This document shows, in pieces, positions 34,248-43,121 of a stretch of DNA of 64,000 nucleotides. The number at the start of each line of letters is the position of its first letter. Positions within the stretch are counted from its first letter, which is position 1. A program made the position numbers and the translations under genes. A model generated the notes under the pieces. It was not told where the DNA came from and did not search any database. It saw only the letters and a program-made list of their open reading frames with translations. This DNA is from SCUD01 sp036824505 (lineage in GTDB: Bacteria > Pseudomonadota > Gammaproteobacteria > Steroidobacterales > Steroidobacteraceae). The stretch spans positions 1 through 64,000 of the forward strand of contig DAITAA010000001.1 in the NCBI GenBank assembly GCA_036824505.1. The letters run 5' to 3'.

Positions 34248-36088
34248 CGTATGGCAGTGGCAGCGACATCCGGCGTGTCGAGTTCCTGTACTGCGACGAC
34301 GACGCAACCGGGTCCGCCGTGCACGCCAAGCGCCGTGCCGAGCGGCATGACGGGCAGCACATCGGCCTGCGAAAGGCCCGCGACGACGGCGTCGCGGACG
34401 AGGGCGGCGCCTTCCGGCGTGTTGGCGTGCGAGATTCCTATGCGCCAGCGGCGGGCCGGGTCGAGCCGTCGCCGCAGGAACCGGCCGAAACGGGGGTAGG
34501 GATCCGCCCGGCCGAACAGCACGCCGCCGATACCCACGCTGCCATCGGCACGCACGGCAAGTATTGGTATCAGCCCGAGGAGATCGGCAACCGTCTTGAC
34601 CCAGCCCGGTACACGGCCGCCGCGAACCGCGAATTCGAGCGTGACCAGGCAGCCCCAGGTGCGCGTCCTGCGGCAGGCGGCGATTGCAGAATCGCGCACC
34701 GCATCGGCGTCGCCGCCCGCAGCGGCGACTTCCGCCGCCCGCATGGCGATCAGACCCTGACCGAGCGCCGCGGTCCCGGAATCTACAGTGACGATCCGCG
34801 CATTGGTGCGCGCGCGGCTGGCCGCCGTCTCCGCACTCTGGAATGTTCCACTCACGCGGGCCGTCAGTCCGACATAGACGACGGCCTGGTAATGCGAGCC
34901 CAGGAACTCGAAGGCGCGCCTGAAATCTCCCGGTGGCGGCAGCGAAGTCTTCGGATGCTGGGGATTTGTCACCAGCTCCCGAAAGAACTGCTCGGGTGAA
35001 AGGCTGATCTTGTCGAGATAACTGTGCGCGCCAAAGTGTACGCGTACCGGCACCATGTGGATGTCGAGCGCCTCCATCACCGAGTCTGGCAGGTCGGCTG
35101 CGGAGTCGATGACGATGGCGACATGCCGGCGCGATTCATGGTGCGCCATTTCCTGCTGCCGCTTCATGTCGTCGGCCTTTTCTCCGCTGACCTCCCCATA
35201 CCGGGCTGCAAGTTCGAAGAGGCGCCGCGGCTCGTTCAGATGCAGGTGAAGCCGGACCTTGCGATGCGTGCCGGCAACGACGAGGCTCGCACCCAGCATG
35301 GAAGCCTCTTCGCGCAGCTTGCGACGCTCGATGCCATCGCCGGTGATCATGCATTCCACGCAGTAACGGTACTCGAGGTCCTCTTCCTGACCGGCAGCCG
35401 ACTCCTCGTCGTGAATGAGCGCGATTGATGCGTCGTCATCCGGCACGACACCGGTATCGAGATAGGCGGACATGCCGGTGATCAACTCCACGAAACCCAG
35501 TGCGCCGGCATCGACGACATTGGCGCGGCGCAGCGCTTCGAGCTGGTTGCGTGTCGCCTCGAGCGAGTGCTGCGCGGTGCCGAGCGCTGCCCGGAAGAGC
35601 GCGGGGAAATCGTGCACGCCGCGCTCGCGGACTTCGCGCGCAACCGCCGCGGCGAAATCCGTGAGCACCGTCAGGATCGTGCCCTCGCGCGGCTCCGCGA
35701 GTGATTCACGTGCATAGTTCGCGCCGCCGCTGACCGCATCGGCGAATCCTTCTGCTGTCAATTCGGCGAGGTGACCGGCGCGATCGCCGAGACCCATCAA
35801 AAATTGCGCCAGGATCGCGCCCGAGTTACCGCGTGCGCCGTCGAGTGCTGCATCCGCGACCCGCGTCAGGGTCTGTCCCGCATGCACATCCGGGTTACCG
35901 CGCAGTGAAACGAGCACCGCCTGCAGCGTTAGCGCGAGGTTCGTGCCCGTGTCGCCATCGGGGACCGGAAACACGTTGATCTTGTTGATGATCTCTTCAC
36001 GGGAAATCAGCCGATGAATGCCGGCGCGCAGCGCGGCGGCCAGGTCCGTACCGCTCAGGATGCGGGTCGGCAGCGCAACTGCATTCAT
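34244..36088 (-). CDS. FakA-FakB-like fusion: DAK2 kinase plus DegV fatty-acid-binding domain
   Basis: The 614-residue protein has a DAK2 kinase domain at ~1-215 (INVFPVPDGDTGTN with Asp44/Asp46, and DGARGNSG), a FakA-like middle domain at ~235-315 (Cys243, and His281 and His283 in LHLHLNEP, the zinc-ligand positions), and a DegV/FakB domain from ~322 (VIDSAADLP, KTSLPPPGDF, TARVSGTFQSA, GISHANTPEG). In Firmicutes FakA is the kinase and FakB carries the fatty acid; both are here in one chain. It probably phosphorylates exogenous or recycled fatty acids at the membrane. No plsX or plsY gene is adjacent. Confidence 0.88.
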   Translation of the reverse strand: MNAVALPTRILSGTDLAAALRAGIHRLISREEIINKINVFPVPDGDTGTNLALTLQAVLVSLRGNPDVHAGQTLTRVADAALDGARGNSGAILAQFLMGLGDRAGHLAELTAEGFADAVSGGANYARESLAEPREGTILTVLTDFAAAVAREVRERGVHDFPALFRAALGTAQHSLEATRNQLEALRRANVVDAGALGFVELITGMSAYLDTGVVPDDDASIALIHDEESAAGQEEDLEYRYCVECMITGDGIERRKLREEASMLGASLVVAGTHRKVRLHLHLNEPRRLFELAARYGEVSGEKADDMKRQQEMAHHESRRHVAIVIDSAADLPDSVMEALDIHMVPVRVHFGAHSYLDKISLSPEQFFRELVTNPQHPKTSLPPPGDFRRAFEFLGSHYQAVVYVGLTARVSGTFQSAETAASRARTNARIVTVDSGTAALGQGLIAMRAAEVAAAGGDADAVRDSAIAACRRTRTWGCLVTLEFAVRGGRVPGWVKTVADLLGLIPILAVRADGSVGIGGVLFGRADPYPRFGRFLRRRLDPARRWRIGISHANTPEGAALVRDAVVAGLSQADVLPVMPLGTALGVHGGPGCVVVAVQELDTPDVAATAIR

Positions 36089-36109
36089 GCCGCGGGCCGG
36101 GTCACTGGC

Positions 36110-36784
36110 TTATTGGCGGGGCAGCAGGAATCGCTGGCCGTGGTAACTGAGCACGGCACCTTCGCGGTTGATTTCTTCGACCGTCGGGCCTTCCGCCAGG
36201 ACGCCGCCGGTCTGGTATCGACGGCCATTGATGAAGACGACGCGCTTCGCGGGATCATTCGAATAGATGTGCAGGTCCACGGAAAGCTCCGGCAGGCCGG
36301 CGGTTGACTGCGCGGGCAGGTCGCGGATGGATGGCGGATATTCGTCAACGGGCTCCGGGGCATAGGTAACCGGTGCGTCAGGCAGCAGCGTGGGATCCGG
36401 TGCGGGCGGCGGTGCCGATGCTTCGGCCAGCAACTCTGATACGGGGGCCTGCAGAGCGTCCTCGGGAGCATTTCCGGGCGGCGTCACATTCGTCGGCAGC
36501 GGCGTCGGCGCAGCCGGCAGCGACATCGGCGCCGCCGGCAGCGATGCCACCACGCCTGGCGCCGCAGTTGAAGTCGTCCCGGCCGCCGTAATCGTCCCGG
36601 TTGCATCGCGCAGCAGGAAGAACAGCAGCACGCCGACATTGACGGCAAGCAGCAGGCCGATTGCGAGCAAGGCCCAGGGCAGGCGCCGGTCGTCGCGTGC
36701 CACCGGCAACTCCGCGATGCTGGGGCCGTTCTGGCGCTGGCGTTCGAGTTCGGACTTGCGCAATGCATCCAGGATGAAGCTCAT
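36110..36784 (-). CDS. gspB: type II secretion accessory protein GspB
   Basis: The 224-residue protein begins MSFILDALRKSELERQRQ, the GspB signature, has one membrane helix at ~36-58, a long Pro/Ala-rich periplasmic linker and a C-terminal T2SSB domain (VDLHIYSNDPAKRVVFINGR, RFLLPR). GspB works with the GspA ATPase to help the outer-membrane secretin assemble across the wall. Its ATG overlaps the gspA stop by four bases. Confidence 0.9.
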   Translation of the reverse strand: MSFILDALRKSELERQRQNGPSIAELPVARDDRRLPWALLAIGLLLAVNVGVLLFFLLRDATGTITAAGTTSTAAPGVVASLPAAPMSLPAAPTPLPTNVTPPGNAPEDALQAPVSELLAEASAPPPAPDPTLLPDAPVTYAPEPVDEYPPSIRDLPAQSTAGLPELSVDLHIYSNDPAKRVVFINGRRYQTGGVLAEGPTVEEINREGAVLSYHGQRFLLPRQ

Positions 36785-38415
36785 GCGCCGGCCTCGGGTC
36801 CGGGGTCCGCGAGCGTAGGCGTTCCGGGCGCGCCGAGCGCTGCGTCCAGCACCAGCTGGGTCTGCACGCCCGCGACACCATCCACCGCAAGGCGCCGGCT
36901 GCGCTGGAAATCCTCGACCAGGCGCTGCAGTTCGGCATCGAACAGGTCCTGCGCTGGATCGGAGGCCGGCAGGCCGCCGAGTTGCTCGAGGCTCTGGCGC
37001 AGCCAGCGCACGTCCTCGCCGCGCATGCCGGAGCGCAATGGCCTCAGTTCGTTCGCCTGCGGGCGCCACAGGACGAGAAATTCGCCAAACCAGTAATCGG
37101 CGAGCTCCGCAATCGGCACCTCGGCTTCGCTTGCGCCGACCAGCAGGCGGGCCTTGCCGCTGCCGAGGCCGGCCAGTACGACCTCGCGCACGCTGTTGGC
37201 GTCATCGACCAACGAAAGGATCGCCGGGCGATTGATCAGCTTGAGTTGCGCCAGCGAGCCGCGTTGCCAGACACAGGTCAGGCCCTGTCTTGCGGCCTGA
37301 ACGCAGCCGAGGCCGTTGCCCGGCTGGTATTCAGCGCCCCACATCCTGAACAGGGAGCTGAACGCCGAATCCATGGTGGTGCCCGCGGTGTCGAGCGCGA
37401 GCAGCGCGCCGAGTTCGGGGCGCGGCGCGGGCGCGGGAACTGTTGGTGCCGTGACCGGGGCGGTTTGCGCGACAGCCTGGGGCGCCTCGGCAGCCGGCGC
37501 AGATTCTTCGGCAGGTATGGCGCGCCAGATAGCGAATGCGAGGATCGCGGCTCCCGCAGTCGTGCCAGCAAGCGCTGCCCAGCGCACCCAGGGAGCCAGC
37601 ACCGGCCGCCCGTAGACCTCGCTGGCCGCGCGCCGCACGAGCTTGCTTGTCACGTGATGCTCCTCGCGCGTGTAAGCGCCGAGCAGCGCGCGATCGGCAA
37701 TGACATTGATGATGCGCGGCACGCCGCGCGAGAGCCGGTGGATTTCGCGCAGCGCAGCCGGGGAGAACAGGTCGCGTGTCGCGCCGGCCACACGCAGCCG
37801 ATGGCGGATGTACGCGATGGTCTCGCGGCGCCTGAGAGCTTCCAGGTGATAGCGACCGGTGACGCGCTGCGCGAGCTGGCGCAATTCGCGTTGTGCGAGC
37901 ACAGAGCGCAGTTCCGGCTGGCCGATCAGCAGGATCTGCAGCAGTTTCTGCGTCGCGGTCTCCAGGTTCGTCAGCAGGCGCACCTGCTCGAGTACATCGG
38001 GACTCAGGTTCTGGGCTTCATCCACCATCAGCACGACGCGGCGGCTGCGGCCGTGCGCATCGAGCAGGTAATGCGTCAGGAGATCCACGAGCGACTTGAC
38101 GCTGCCGGCGATGGCCGCAGGCACTTGTACGTGCAGTTCATCGCAGATGCACTGCAGGAACTCGGCGGGCGTGACGCGCGGATTGAGGATCAGCGCCACC
38201 TCGCAGTGGGGCGGCAACTGCTGCAGCAGGCTCCTGAGCACCGTGGTCTTGCCGGTACCTACCTCGCCGGTCAGCTGGATGAATCCGCCGGCCTCGGCGA
38301 TGCCGTAGGCGAGGTGCGCGAGCGCCTCCGCATGCTGTTCGCTGAGGTACAGGTAGCGCGGATCGGGAGTGATCGCGAACGGCTTTTCGGTCAGCCCAAA
38401 AAAGCTTGTGTACAT
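36781..38415 (-). CDS. gspA: GspA/ExeA-type AAA ATPase with peptidoglycan-binding domain
   Basis: The 544-residue protein has an AAA ATPase at ~1-270 (Walker A GEVGTGKTT at 50-58, Walker B VVLMVDEAQN, sensor RGVPRIINVIADRALL), a membrane helix at ~282-302, a linker, and C-terminal domains: a peptidase-like C39-ish region (LGCVQAARQGLTCVWQRGSL) and a peptidoglycan-binding PGB1 motif (GEDVRWLRQSLEQLGGLPAS, ending near DGVAGVQTQLVLD). It acts with GspB. The remaining gsp genes are not in this window. Confidence 0.9.
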   Translation of the reverse strand: MYTSFFGLTEKPFAITPDPRYLYLSEQHAEALAHLAYGIAEAGGFIQLTGEVGTGKTTVLRSLLQQLPPHCEVALILNPRVTPAEFLQCICDELHVQVPAAIAGSVKSLVDLLTHYLLDAHGRSRRVVLMVDEAQNLSPDVLEQVRLLTNLETATQKLLQILLIGQPELRSVLAQRELRQLAQRVTGRYHLEALRRRETIAYIRHRLRVAGATRDLFSPAALREIHRLSRGVPRIINVIADRALLGAYTREEHHVTSKLVRRAASEVYGRPVLAPWVRWAALAGTTAGAAILAFAIWRAIPAEESAPAAEAPQAVAQTAPVTAPTVPAPAPRPELGALLALDTAGTTMDSAFSSLFRMWGAEYQPGNGLGCVQAARQGLTCVWQRGSLAQLKLINRPAILSLVDDANSVREVVLAGLGSGKARLLVGASEAEVPIAELADYWFGEFLVLWRPQANELRPLRSGMRGEDVRWLRQSLEQLGGLPASDPAQDLFDAELQRLVEDFQRSRRLAVDGVAGVQTQLVLDAALGAPGTPTLADPGPEAGA

Positions 38416-38510
38416 AAGGACTTGCGAGATCGGTCAGGTTTCCGCGGGGGGATCATAATGCCTGCAGGCCGGGAGTAGCGCAAAGGCGCCCGCCAGCGGC
38501 TGAGCGCTCC

Positions 38511-39668
38511 CTAATCGCTGCCGCGCTTGACCGCCTCGGTTCCGTATTTGCCGCGGATGCGATCGACAGCCTCATCGAGCTTTCCGGCCTCGACGCTCTC
38601 GCGATTCGTGAACAGGTCAAGTTGCTGCGCCGGCGCCAGATCGCTGACGCCGACACCGAGCAGGCGCACTGCAGCGCGCGGCTGCTCATCGAGCCAGCGG
38701 TTCAGTAGTTCGGTCGCCACCTGCACGACAAGGCGCGTCTCCTGGGTCGGCGGACTGAAACTCTTCTGGCGCGTGTAAGTCTCGAAGTCACGCCGGCGCA
38801 CCTTGATGCTGATCATGCCGGCCTTCAATTGCCGTGCGCGCAGGCGTGCCGCCGTGCGATCGGCGAGATGCGCGAGCCGCTGCCGCAACTCCTCGTGATC
38901 CCTGATGTCGACGTCGAATGTCTCCTCGGAGCTGATCTGCTTTTCCGGCGCATCGGAAACAACCGGGCGGTCATCGATGCCGGAGGCGCGCTCGCGCATC
39001 TGGCGCGTGTCGCGCCGGAACAGCGGCCACAACACGGATTCCGGTGCGCGGCGCAGTTGCCCCAGCGTATGGATGCCCTGCTGCTCGAGACGTGCCGCCG
39101 TCTTTGCGCCGATGCCATGCAGCCTGCGCACCGGCATCGGGTCGAGTATCGTCGTGACCTCTGCCGGGCGGATGATCGCGAGTCCATCGGGTTTGTTCAT
39201 TTCGGACGCGAGCTTGGCGAGCAATTTGTTGTGCGAAACGCCGACCGAGGCCGTCAGTCCGGTCCGCGCCCGGATGCGATTCTTGATCTCGTGCGCCATG
39301 GCCTCGGCGCTGCCGAACAGGCCGGTGCTGCCGGTCACGTCCAGAAATGCCTCATCGAGCGACAGGCCCTCGACCTGGTCCGTGAACTCGCGAAAGATCT
39401 CGAAAACCTGCCCGGAGACCTCGCGGTAGCGTTTGAATCGGGGACTTACGACGACGGCGTGCGGGCAGCGCTTCAGCGCCTCACGCATGGGCATCGCCGA
39501 GTGGATGCCGAAACGCCGCGCTTCGTAGCTCGCTGCAGCAACGACGCCGCGGCCGCCGGTGCCGCCGACGATAACCGGCTGGCCCGCAAGCTTCGGGTTG
39601 TCGAATTGCTCGACCGACGCGTAGAAGGCGTCCATGTCGACATGCAGGATGGCGCGATTCTCGCTCAT
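38511..39668 (-). CDS. dinB: DNA polymerase IV (Y family)
   Basis: The 385-residue polymerase has the palm HVDMDAFYASVE with catalytic Asp11 and the SLDEAFLDV motif with Asp105 and Glu106, plus RRLHGIGAKTAARL (helix-hairpin-helix). It ends with a little-finger domain (RARQLKAGMISIKVRRRDF) and a beta-clamp-binding-like QLDLF. It copies past DNA damage. The ATG at 39668 overlaps the upstream DUF3667 gene stop by four bases. No LexA box was recognised before it, as expected for an internal gene. Confidence 0.95.
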   Translation of the reverse strand: MSENRAILHVDMDAFYASVEQFDNPKLAGQPVIVGGTGGRGVVAAASYEARRFGIHSAMPMREALKRCPHAVVVSPRFKRYREVSGQVFEIFREFTDQVEGLSLDEAFLDVTGSTGLFGSAEAMAHEIKNRIRARTGLTASVGVSHNKLLAKLASEMNKPDGLAIIRPAEVTTILDPMPVRRLHGIGAKTAARLEQQGIHTLGQLRRAPESVLWPLFRRDTRQMRERASGIDDRPVVSDAPEKQISSEETFDVDIRDHEELRQRLAHLADRTAARLRARQLKAGMISIKVRRRDFETYTRQKSFSPPTQETRLVVQVATELLNRWLDEQPRAAVRLLGVGVSDLAPAQQLDLFTNRESVEAGKLDEAVDRIRGKYGTEAVKRGSD

Positions 39669-40897
39669 GTAATTGAGAGTGCGGTATAGACGAAGCCCGC
39701 GAGCATCGTGACGCCGAGCAGGACAAAATAGATTGTTCCCACGGCCGTAAACTTCAGTAGCGTCCTGAGCCGGCTTTCGCCGTAGACGACGCGCATCGAG
39801 CGGAACACGTAGTACGGCAGGTAGGCGTACAGCAGGAAGGTGATGATGCCGAACAGCCCGAAGCCTGGCAGCTCGATGGTCGACAACGCGATCGTCAGGG
39901 CCGTCGCCGTGAGCAGCAGGTAGATGAAAGCGTGGCTGTGGAGGAACAACACCAGGTGCTCGGCATAAAGCCGGCGCGGCCTGCGCCAGTAGAACAGCAG
40001 CGTCACTGCCGCCATCAGCGGCAGGAACAGGAACATCAGCCTGGGCGCCGTGGCCGCAAAATGCTCGAAGAGACGCACGCCCCCGTCGGCCGCGGCACTC
40101 CTGCAGGCCTGACTCAAAGGCTCGCTGACCGAACCGATCAGCGGCAGCGTCAGATTGATATCGCAATCCTTGCCTGCGGACTTCGACAGGGTATTTGCCC
40201 GACCGGAATCAACGCCATCACTCACCACCGGCGCAATGACTGTCTGGCCCTCGTCATCGATATGCACCAGATCCTTGTCCGGCAACATGGCCGACAAGGC
40301 GAAGAACAGGACGCTGATTCCCAGGTACAACCGGAATGGTGGCAGGTAGCGCTGGTGACGGCCCGCGATGAATTCCCGCGTCAGCTCGCCAGGTTTCAGG
40401 ATCAGCAGTTTGAGCGTCTGCCAGGCGCGGCTGTCGAGGTGCAGCAGGGAATGCGTGACATCGCCGGCGACTTCGCGCATCGAGAGCAGGTGGACATCGA
40501 TCTGCTGGCCACAGCGGGTGCAATGCTTGCCGGTCACCGGGTCGCCGCAATTGAGGCAGCGCGAGAGCTCCAGCGCGGGAGGCAGCAGCTCCTCGCGCGG
40601 CTTGAAGACCCGGCGCTCGCAATGCACCCGCCCGCCGAAACGTTCTGCGGTCTCGGTCCGCAGCTGGGTCGCCTTGTTTTCCAGGTAGTGATCGAGTGCT
40701 GCCGCGTTCTCAAGCTGGTACTGGATGCGCCGGCGCTGTCGTTGACCTGCGGGCGTCTCCAGCGCCTGGATCGTGGCTCCCAGAAAGCCTTCACAGGCCA
40801 GCACGTCGCGCACATGGCCCGGCAGCCACGCGTCATAGTCCGCGACGATGTCCGGGTCGAGCTCACACTCGACGTCGTATATGAGATTGCCTGGCAC
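39665..40897 (-). CDS. DUF4286-DUF3667 fusion membrane protein
   Basis: The 410-residue protein has an N-terminal ferredoxin-like DUF4286 domain (LIYDVECELDPDIVADYDAW, FLGATIQALET), then a zinc-ribbon with four cysteines (Cys114, 117, 126, 129, in CLNCGDPVTGKHCTRCG), then a DUF3667 membrane part of about five helices starting near residue 185. DUF3667 proteins are envelope proteins of unknown role, common in Xanthomonadales. The start is 40897. Overlaps dinB by ATGA. Confidence 0.8.
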   Translation of the reverse strand: MPGNLIYDVECELDPDIVADYDAWLPGHVRDVLACEGFLGATIQALETPAGQRQRRRIQYQLENAAALDHYLENKATQLRTETAERFGGRVHCERRVFKPREELLPPALELSRCLNCGDPVTGKHCTRCGQQIDVHLLSMREVAGDVTHSLLHLDSRAWQTLKLLILKPGELTREFIAGRHQRYLPPFRLYLGISVLFFALSAMLPDKDLVHIDDEGQTVIAPVVSDGVDSGRANTLSKSAGKDCDINLTLPLIGSVSEPLSQACRSAAADGGVRLFEHFAATAPRLMFLFLPLMAAVTLLFYWRRPRRLYAEHLVLFLHSHAFIYLLLTATALTIALSTIELPGFGLFGIITFLLYAYLPYYVFRSMRVVYGESRLRTLLKFTAVGTIYFVLLGVTMLAGFVYTALSIT

Positions 40898-40934
40898 GCG
40901 GTGGCTCGTTGCGAGCGACAGCGCAGATCTTAGC

Positions 40935-41600
40935 TCAGCACACCTGCAGGCGCTCGATATGCCTGAGTTTCCCCAGATCCGTCATGCGGTAGAACCGCCT
41001 CAAATCCACCTGCCAGCCGTGGTCGCCCGACCGGCACAGCGCGCGCAGGCGCGGCTCGAGCTTCGCGCAGAACCGGGCTGCATAACGGCTCGCGCGCCGG
41101 TATAGCGGTTCCCGGCCGGCGGCGAGCCGCGGGTCGATGCGCGCGCGCTTGAACAGCAGCGAATGCAGTTCAACGGGGAAGCGCCCCGGGTCGCGCCGAT
41201 GCAGCAACAGGAAACTGGCGATGTACTTGTCGATCTCGGCCTGCAGTTCAAGGGTCAGCAGCGACACCGGGCGGTCATGCTCTGCGTGGTGGGCGACGCA
41301 GAGAAAATGACTGATGCCCTCGAGCACGGTCCAGAAGTCCGCCACATTGTGCTGGTCGAGCCTGTCATGCGGATCCTGCGAATGGAGCCGGTCCAGCACT
41401 TCCGGATCGAGAAACAGCGATACGCACATTTCGTCGTCGACGGTCGTGACGAACAGCTGCTCGTCGCCAGGGGCATCCTGACAGGCACCCGGCAGCACCT
41501 GCCGGTCCGTGACGAGAAAGTCCTCGACGCGGCAGCCGATGCTGAGATCGTAGATCCCCCTCAGCAGCAGCTCGAGTTTCTCAAGTGCTGCCGTGCGCAT
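40935..41600 (-). CDS. unknown protein, second of a co-translated pair
   Basis: The 221-residue soluble protein starts at the ATG one base after the stop of the upstream gene (41602). Readable features are YDLSIGCRVEDFLVTDR, SLFLDPEVLDRLHSQD, GISHFLCVAHHAEHDRP and a C-terminal basic helical region that ends LRRFYRMTDLGKLRHIER. Two His-rich stretches (HFLCVAHHAEH) could bind a metal. No family is recognised. It may regulate or assist the partner protein. Confidence 0.65.
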   Translation of the reverse strand: MRTAALEKLELLLRGIYDLSIGCRVEDFLVTDRQVLPGACQDAPGDEQLFVTTVDDEMCVSLFLDPEVLDRLHSQDPHDRLDQHNVADFWTVLEGISHFLCVAHHAEHDRPVSLLTLELQAEIDKYIASFLLLHRRDPGRFPVELHSLLFKRARIDPRLAAGREPLYRRASRYAARFCAKLEPRLRALCRSGDHGWQVDLRRFYRMTDLGKLRHIERLQVC

Positions 41601-41601
41601 G

Positions 41602-42219
41602 TCAGTGCGCGGCGGTCCCAAAGGCGAGCGGCTGGATGCCGAGGCGTGTCAGCAGGCGATGGGCGCGCCGGCTGCCGGTCTTGCGCCATAGATCGTAGAG
41701 GCGCAGCACGTCGCGCTGCGAGCGTGACGCGGCGCTCTCGCTGATGTCGTTCAGTGCATCCACCAGTGGCTGGAACTTGTCCTCGAGTTCTGCGAAGACA
41801 GTTGCGAGCACACGCCGCGGCCCGCGCGGTGCGGACTTCGCGAGTGCGCCATAAGCGCGGCCGCCCATGGCAATGTGATAGTCAATGTCGACGAGGCGGC
41901 GCGGAAATCCATTTGCCAGGAACCCGGAGACGAAGAGCGCGACATCGCCGAGGCGCTGCAGCGTCCGGAAGCGGCGCTCGTCGTCCTCGCTCTCGATCGC
42001 TTCGGCAAGCAGGACTGCGAGCGGTTTCCATTTCAAACCATCTGCACCCGGCTCAAAAAGCGCCTCGGTGCGGGCGAACATCGCCAGGAGATTCACGACG
42101 TAATGTTCGGTGTGATCCCTGACCTGCAGATGCTGTTGTTCGAGCGCGGTGGCCAGCGCCTCGCGAAAGAATTCGCGGACGTCGGAGACTGTCAGGAGCT
42201 CGGCATCACCGCCAGGCAT
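41602..42219 (-). CDS. unknown helical protein, first of a co-translated pair
   Basis: The 205-residue protein is almost all helical, with FFREALATALEQQHLQV, HYVVNLLAMFARTEALFE and a long C-terminal basic helix (RSQRDVLRLYDLWRKTGSRR). It has no signal peptide, and no family is recognised. It is linked to the 40935-41600 gene by a one-base gap, so the two products are made together. The gap upstream holds a short inverted repeat CAGGGT-N7-ACCCTG near 42236-42254. Confidence 0.7.
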   Translation of the reverse strand: MPGGDAELLTVSDVREFFREALATALEQQHLQVRDHTEHYVVNLLAMFARTEALFEPGADGLKWKPLAVLLAEAIESEDDERRFRTLQRLGDVALFVSGFLANGFPRRLVDIDYHIAMGGRAYGALAKSAPRGPRRVLATVFAELEDKFQPLVDALNDISESAASRSQRDVLRLYDLWRKTGSRRAHRLLTRLGIQPLAFGTAAH

Positions 42220-42431
42220 CGTTTACCCCGCATTGACAGGGTCAGTTGTACCCTGTTCACGGGATAATTCTGCAAAATGCGTCGCAGCTTGTCGTGGCAG
42301 TGCCGGCGCGTGAGTGCTAACCGGGCCGGAAACTGTGACACTACTGGCGTTCCCGCGAGGGCGGCTGCCTTGTGCAATTGCCGATGCGGTCGGTCAGGCT
42401 GCGGGCATTTCGGTTCGACTGGGGATCATGC

Positions 42432-43121
42432 ATGACAAGTGACGGGACCGGTGTCCGGCTGTCGGCGCAGCATCGGTTGGTGTGGCGACGGGCGGCGCTC
42501 ATCGCGCTGCTATGCATCGCCCTGGCGGCGGTCGCATCGTCCGACGCGCTGCATGCGGCGCTGCTCGAAGTGCTTGCCGTCGGCGAGGCAACGATCAAAC
42601 ACCATCCGACTGCCGGGATGGCATTGTTTGTGGCGTTCGCGGCCGTGTCCGCAATGCTTGCGTTCGTATCGGTCGCCGTCATCGTACCGGTGGCCGTATT
42701 CACCTGGGGCGCGCCACAGAGCATGCTGCTCCTGTGGACGGGATGGATTCTGGGCGGCGTGTGTTCCTATGCCGTTGGAAGATTCCTGGGCCGCGCAGTC
42801 ATCGAGTGGCTGGCGGCCGGTGCGCTGCTGCAGCGGTTCGAGGGCCGCGTCCAACACGGCAGTTCGTTCGGGCTCATCCTGCTTTTTCAGCTGGCGGTGC
42901 CATCCGAGATTCCCGGATACGTGCTGGGATTGCTCCGCTACAACCTGCCGAGGTATCTGCTTGCGCTAGCAATCGCGGAATTGCCTTACAGCGCGATCAC
43001 TGTCTATGTTGGAATGAGTTTCGTCGAGCGTCGCAGTGCCGTGATACTGGGCGCAGGCCTGGCGCTGGTCGCTCTCAGCGTCGGGTCCTTCTATCTGATC
43101 AGGCGGTGGTCTGCCCGCTAG
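42432..43121 (+). CDS. VTT-domain (DedA/TVP38-like) membrane protein
   Basis: The 229-residue protein has six hydrophobic segments and the VTT signature: VPVAVFTWGAPQSMLLLWTG, then GWILGGVCSYAVGRFLGR and FQLAVPSEIPGYVLGLLRY. TVP38/DedA proteins act in lipid scrambling or envelope homeostasis. The start at 42432 avoids a charged N-terminal extension beginning at a TTG. It overlaps the convergent fadE end by four bases. Confidence 0.85.
   Translation: MTSDGTGVRLSAQHRLVWRRAALIALLCIALAAVASSDALHAALLEVLAVGEATIKHHPTAGMALFVAFAAVSAMLAFVSVAVIVPVAVFTWGAPQSMLLLWTGWILGGVCSYAVGRFLGRAVIEWLAAGALLQRFEGRVQHGSSFGLILLFQLAVPSEIPGYVLGLLRYNLPRYLLALAIAELPYSAITVYVGMSFVERRSAVILGAGLALVALSVGSFYLIRRWSAR

Noticed and set aside
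34244..36088. Plain dihydroxyacetone kinase
   Set aside because: Only the DAK2 (L-like) domain is present, with a FakA-type middle domain and DegV; the DhaK substrate-binding domain is missing.
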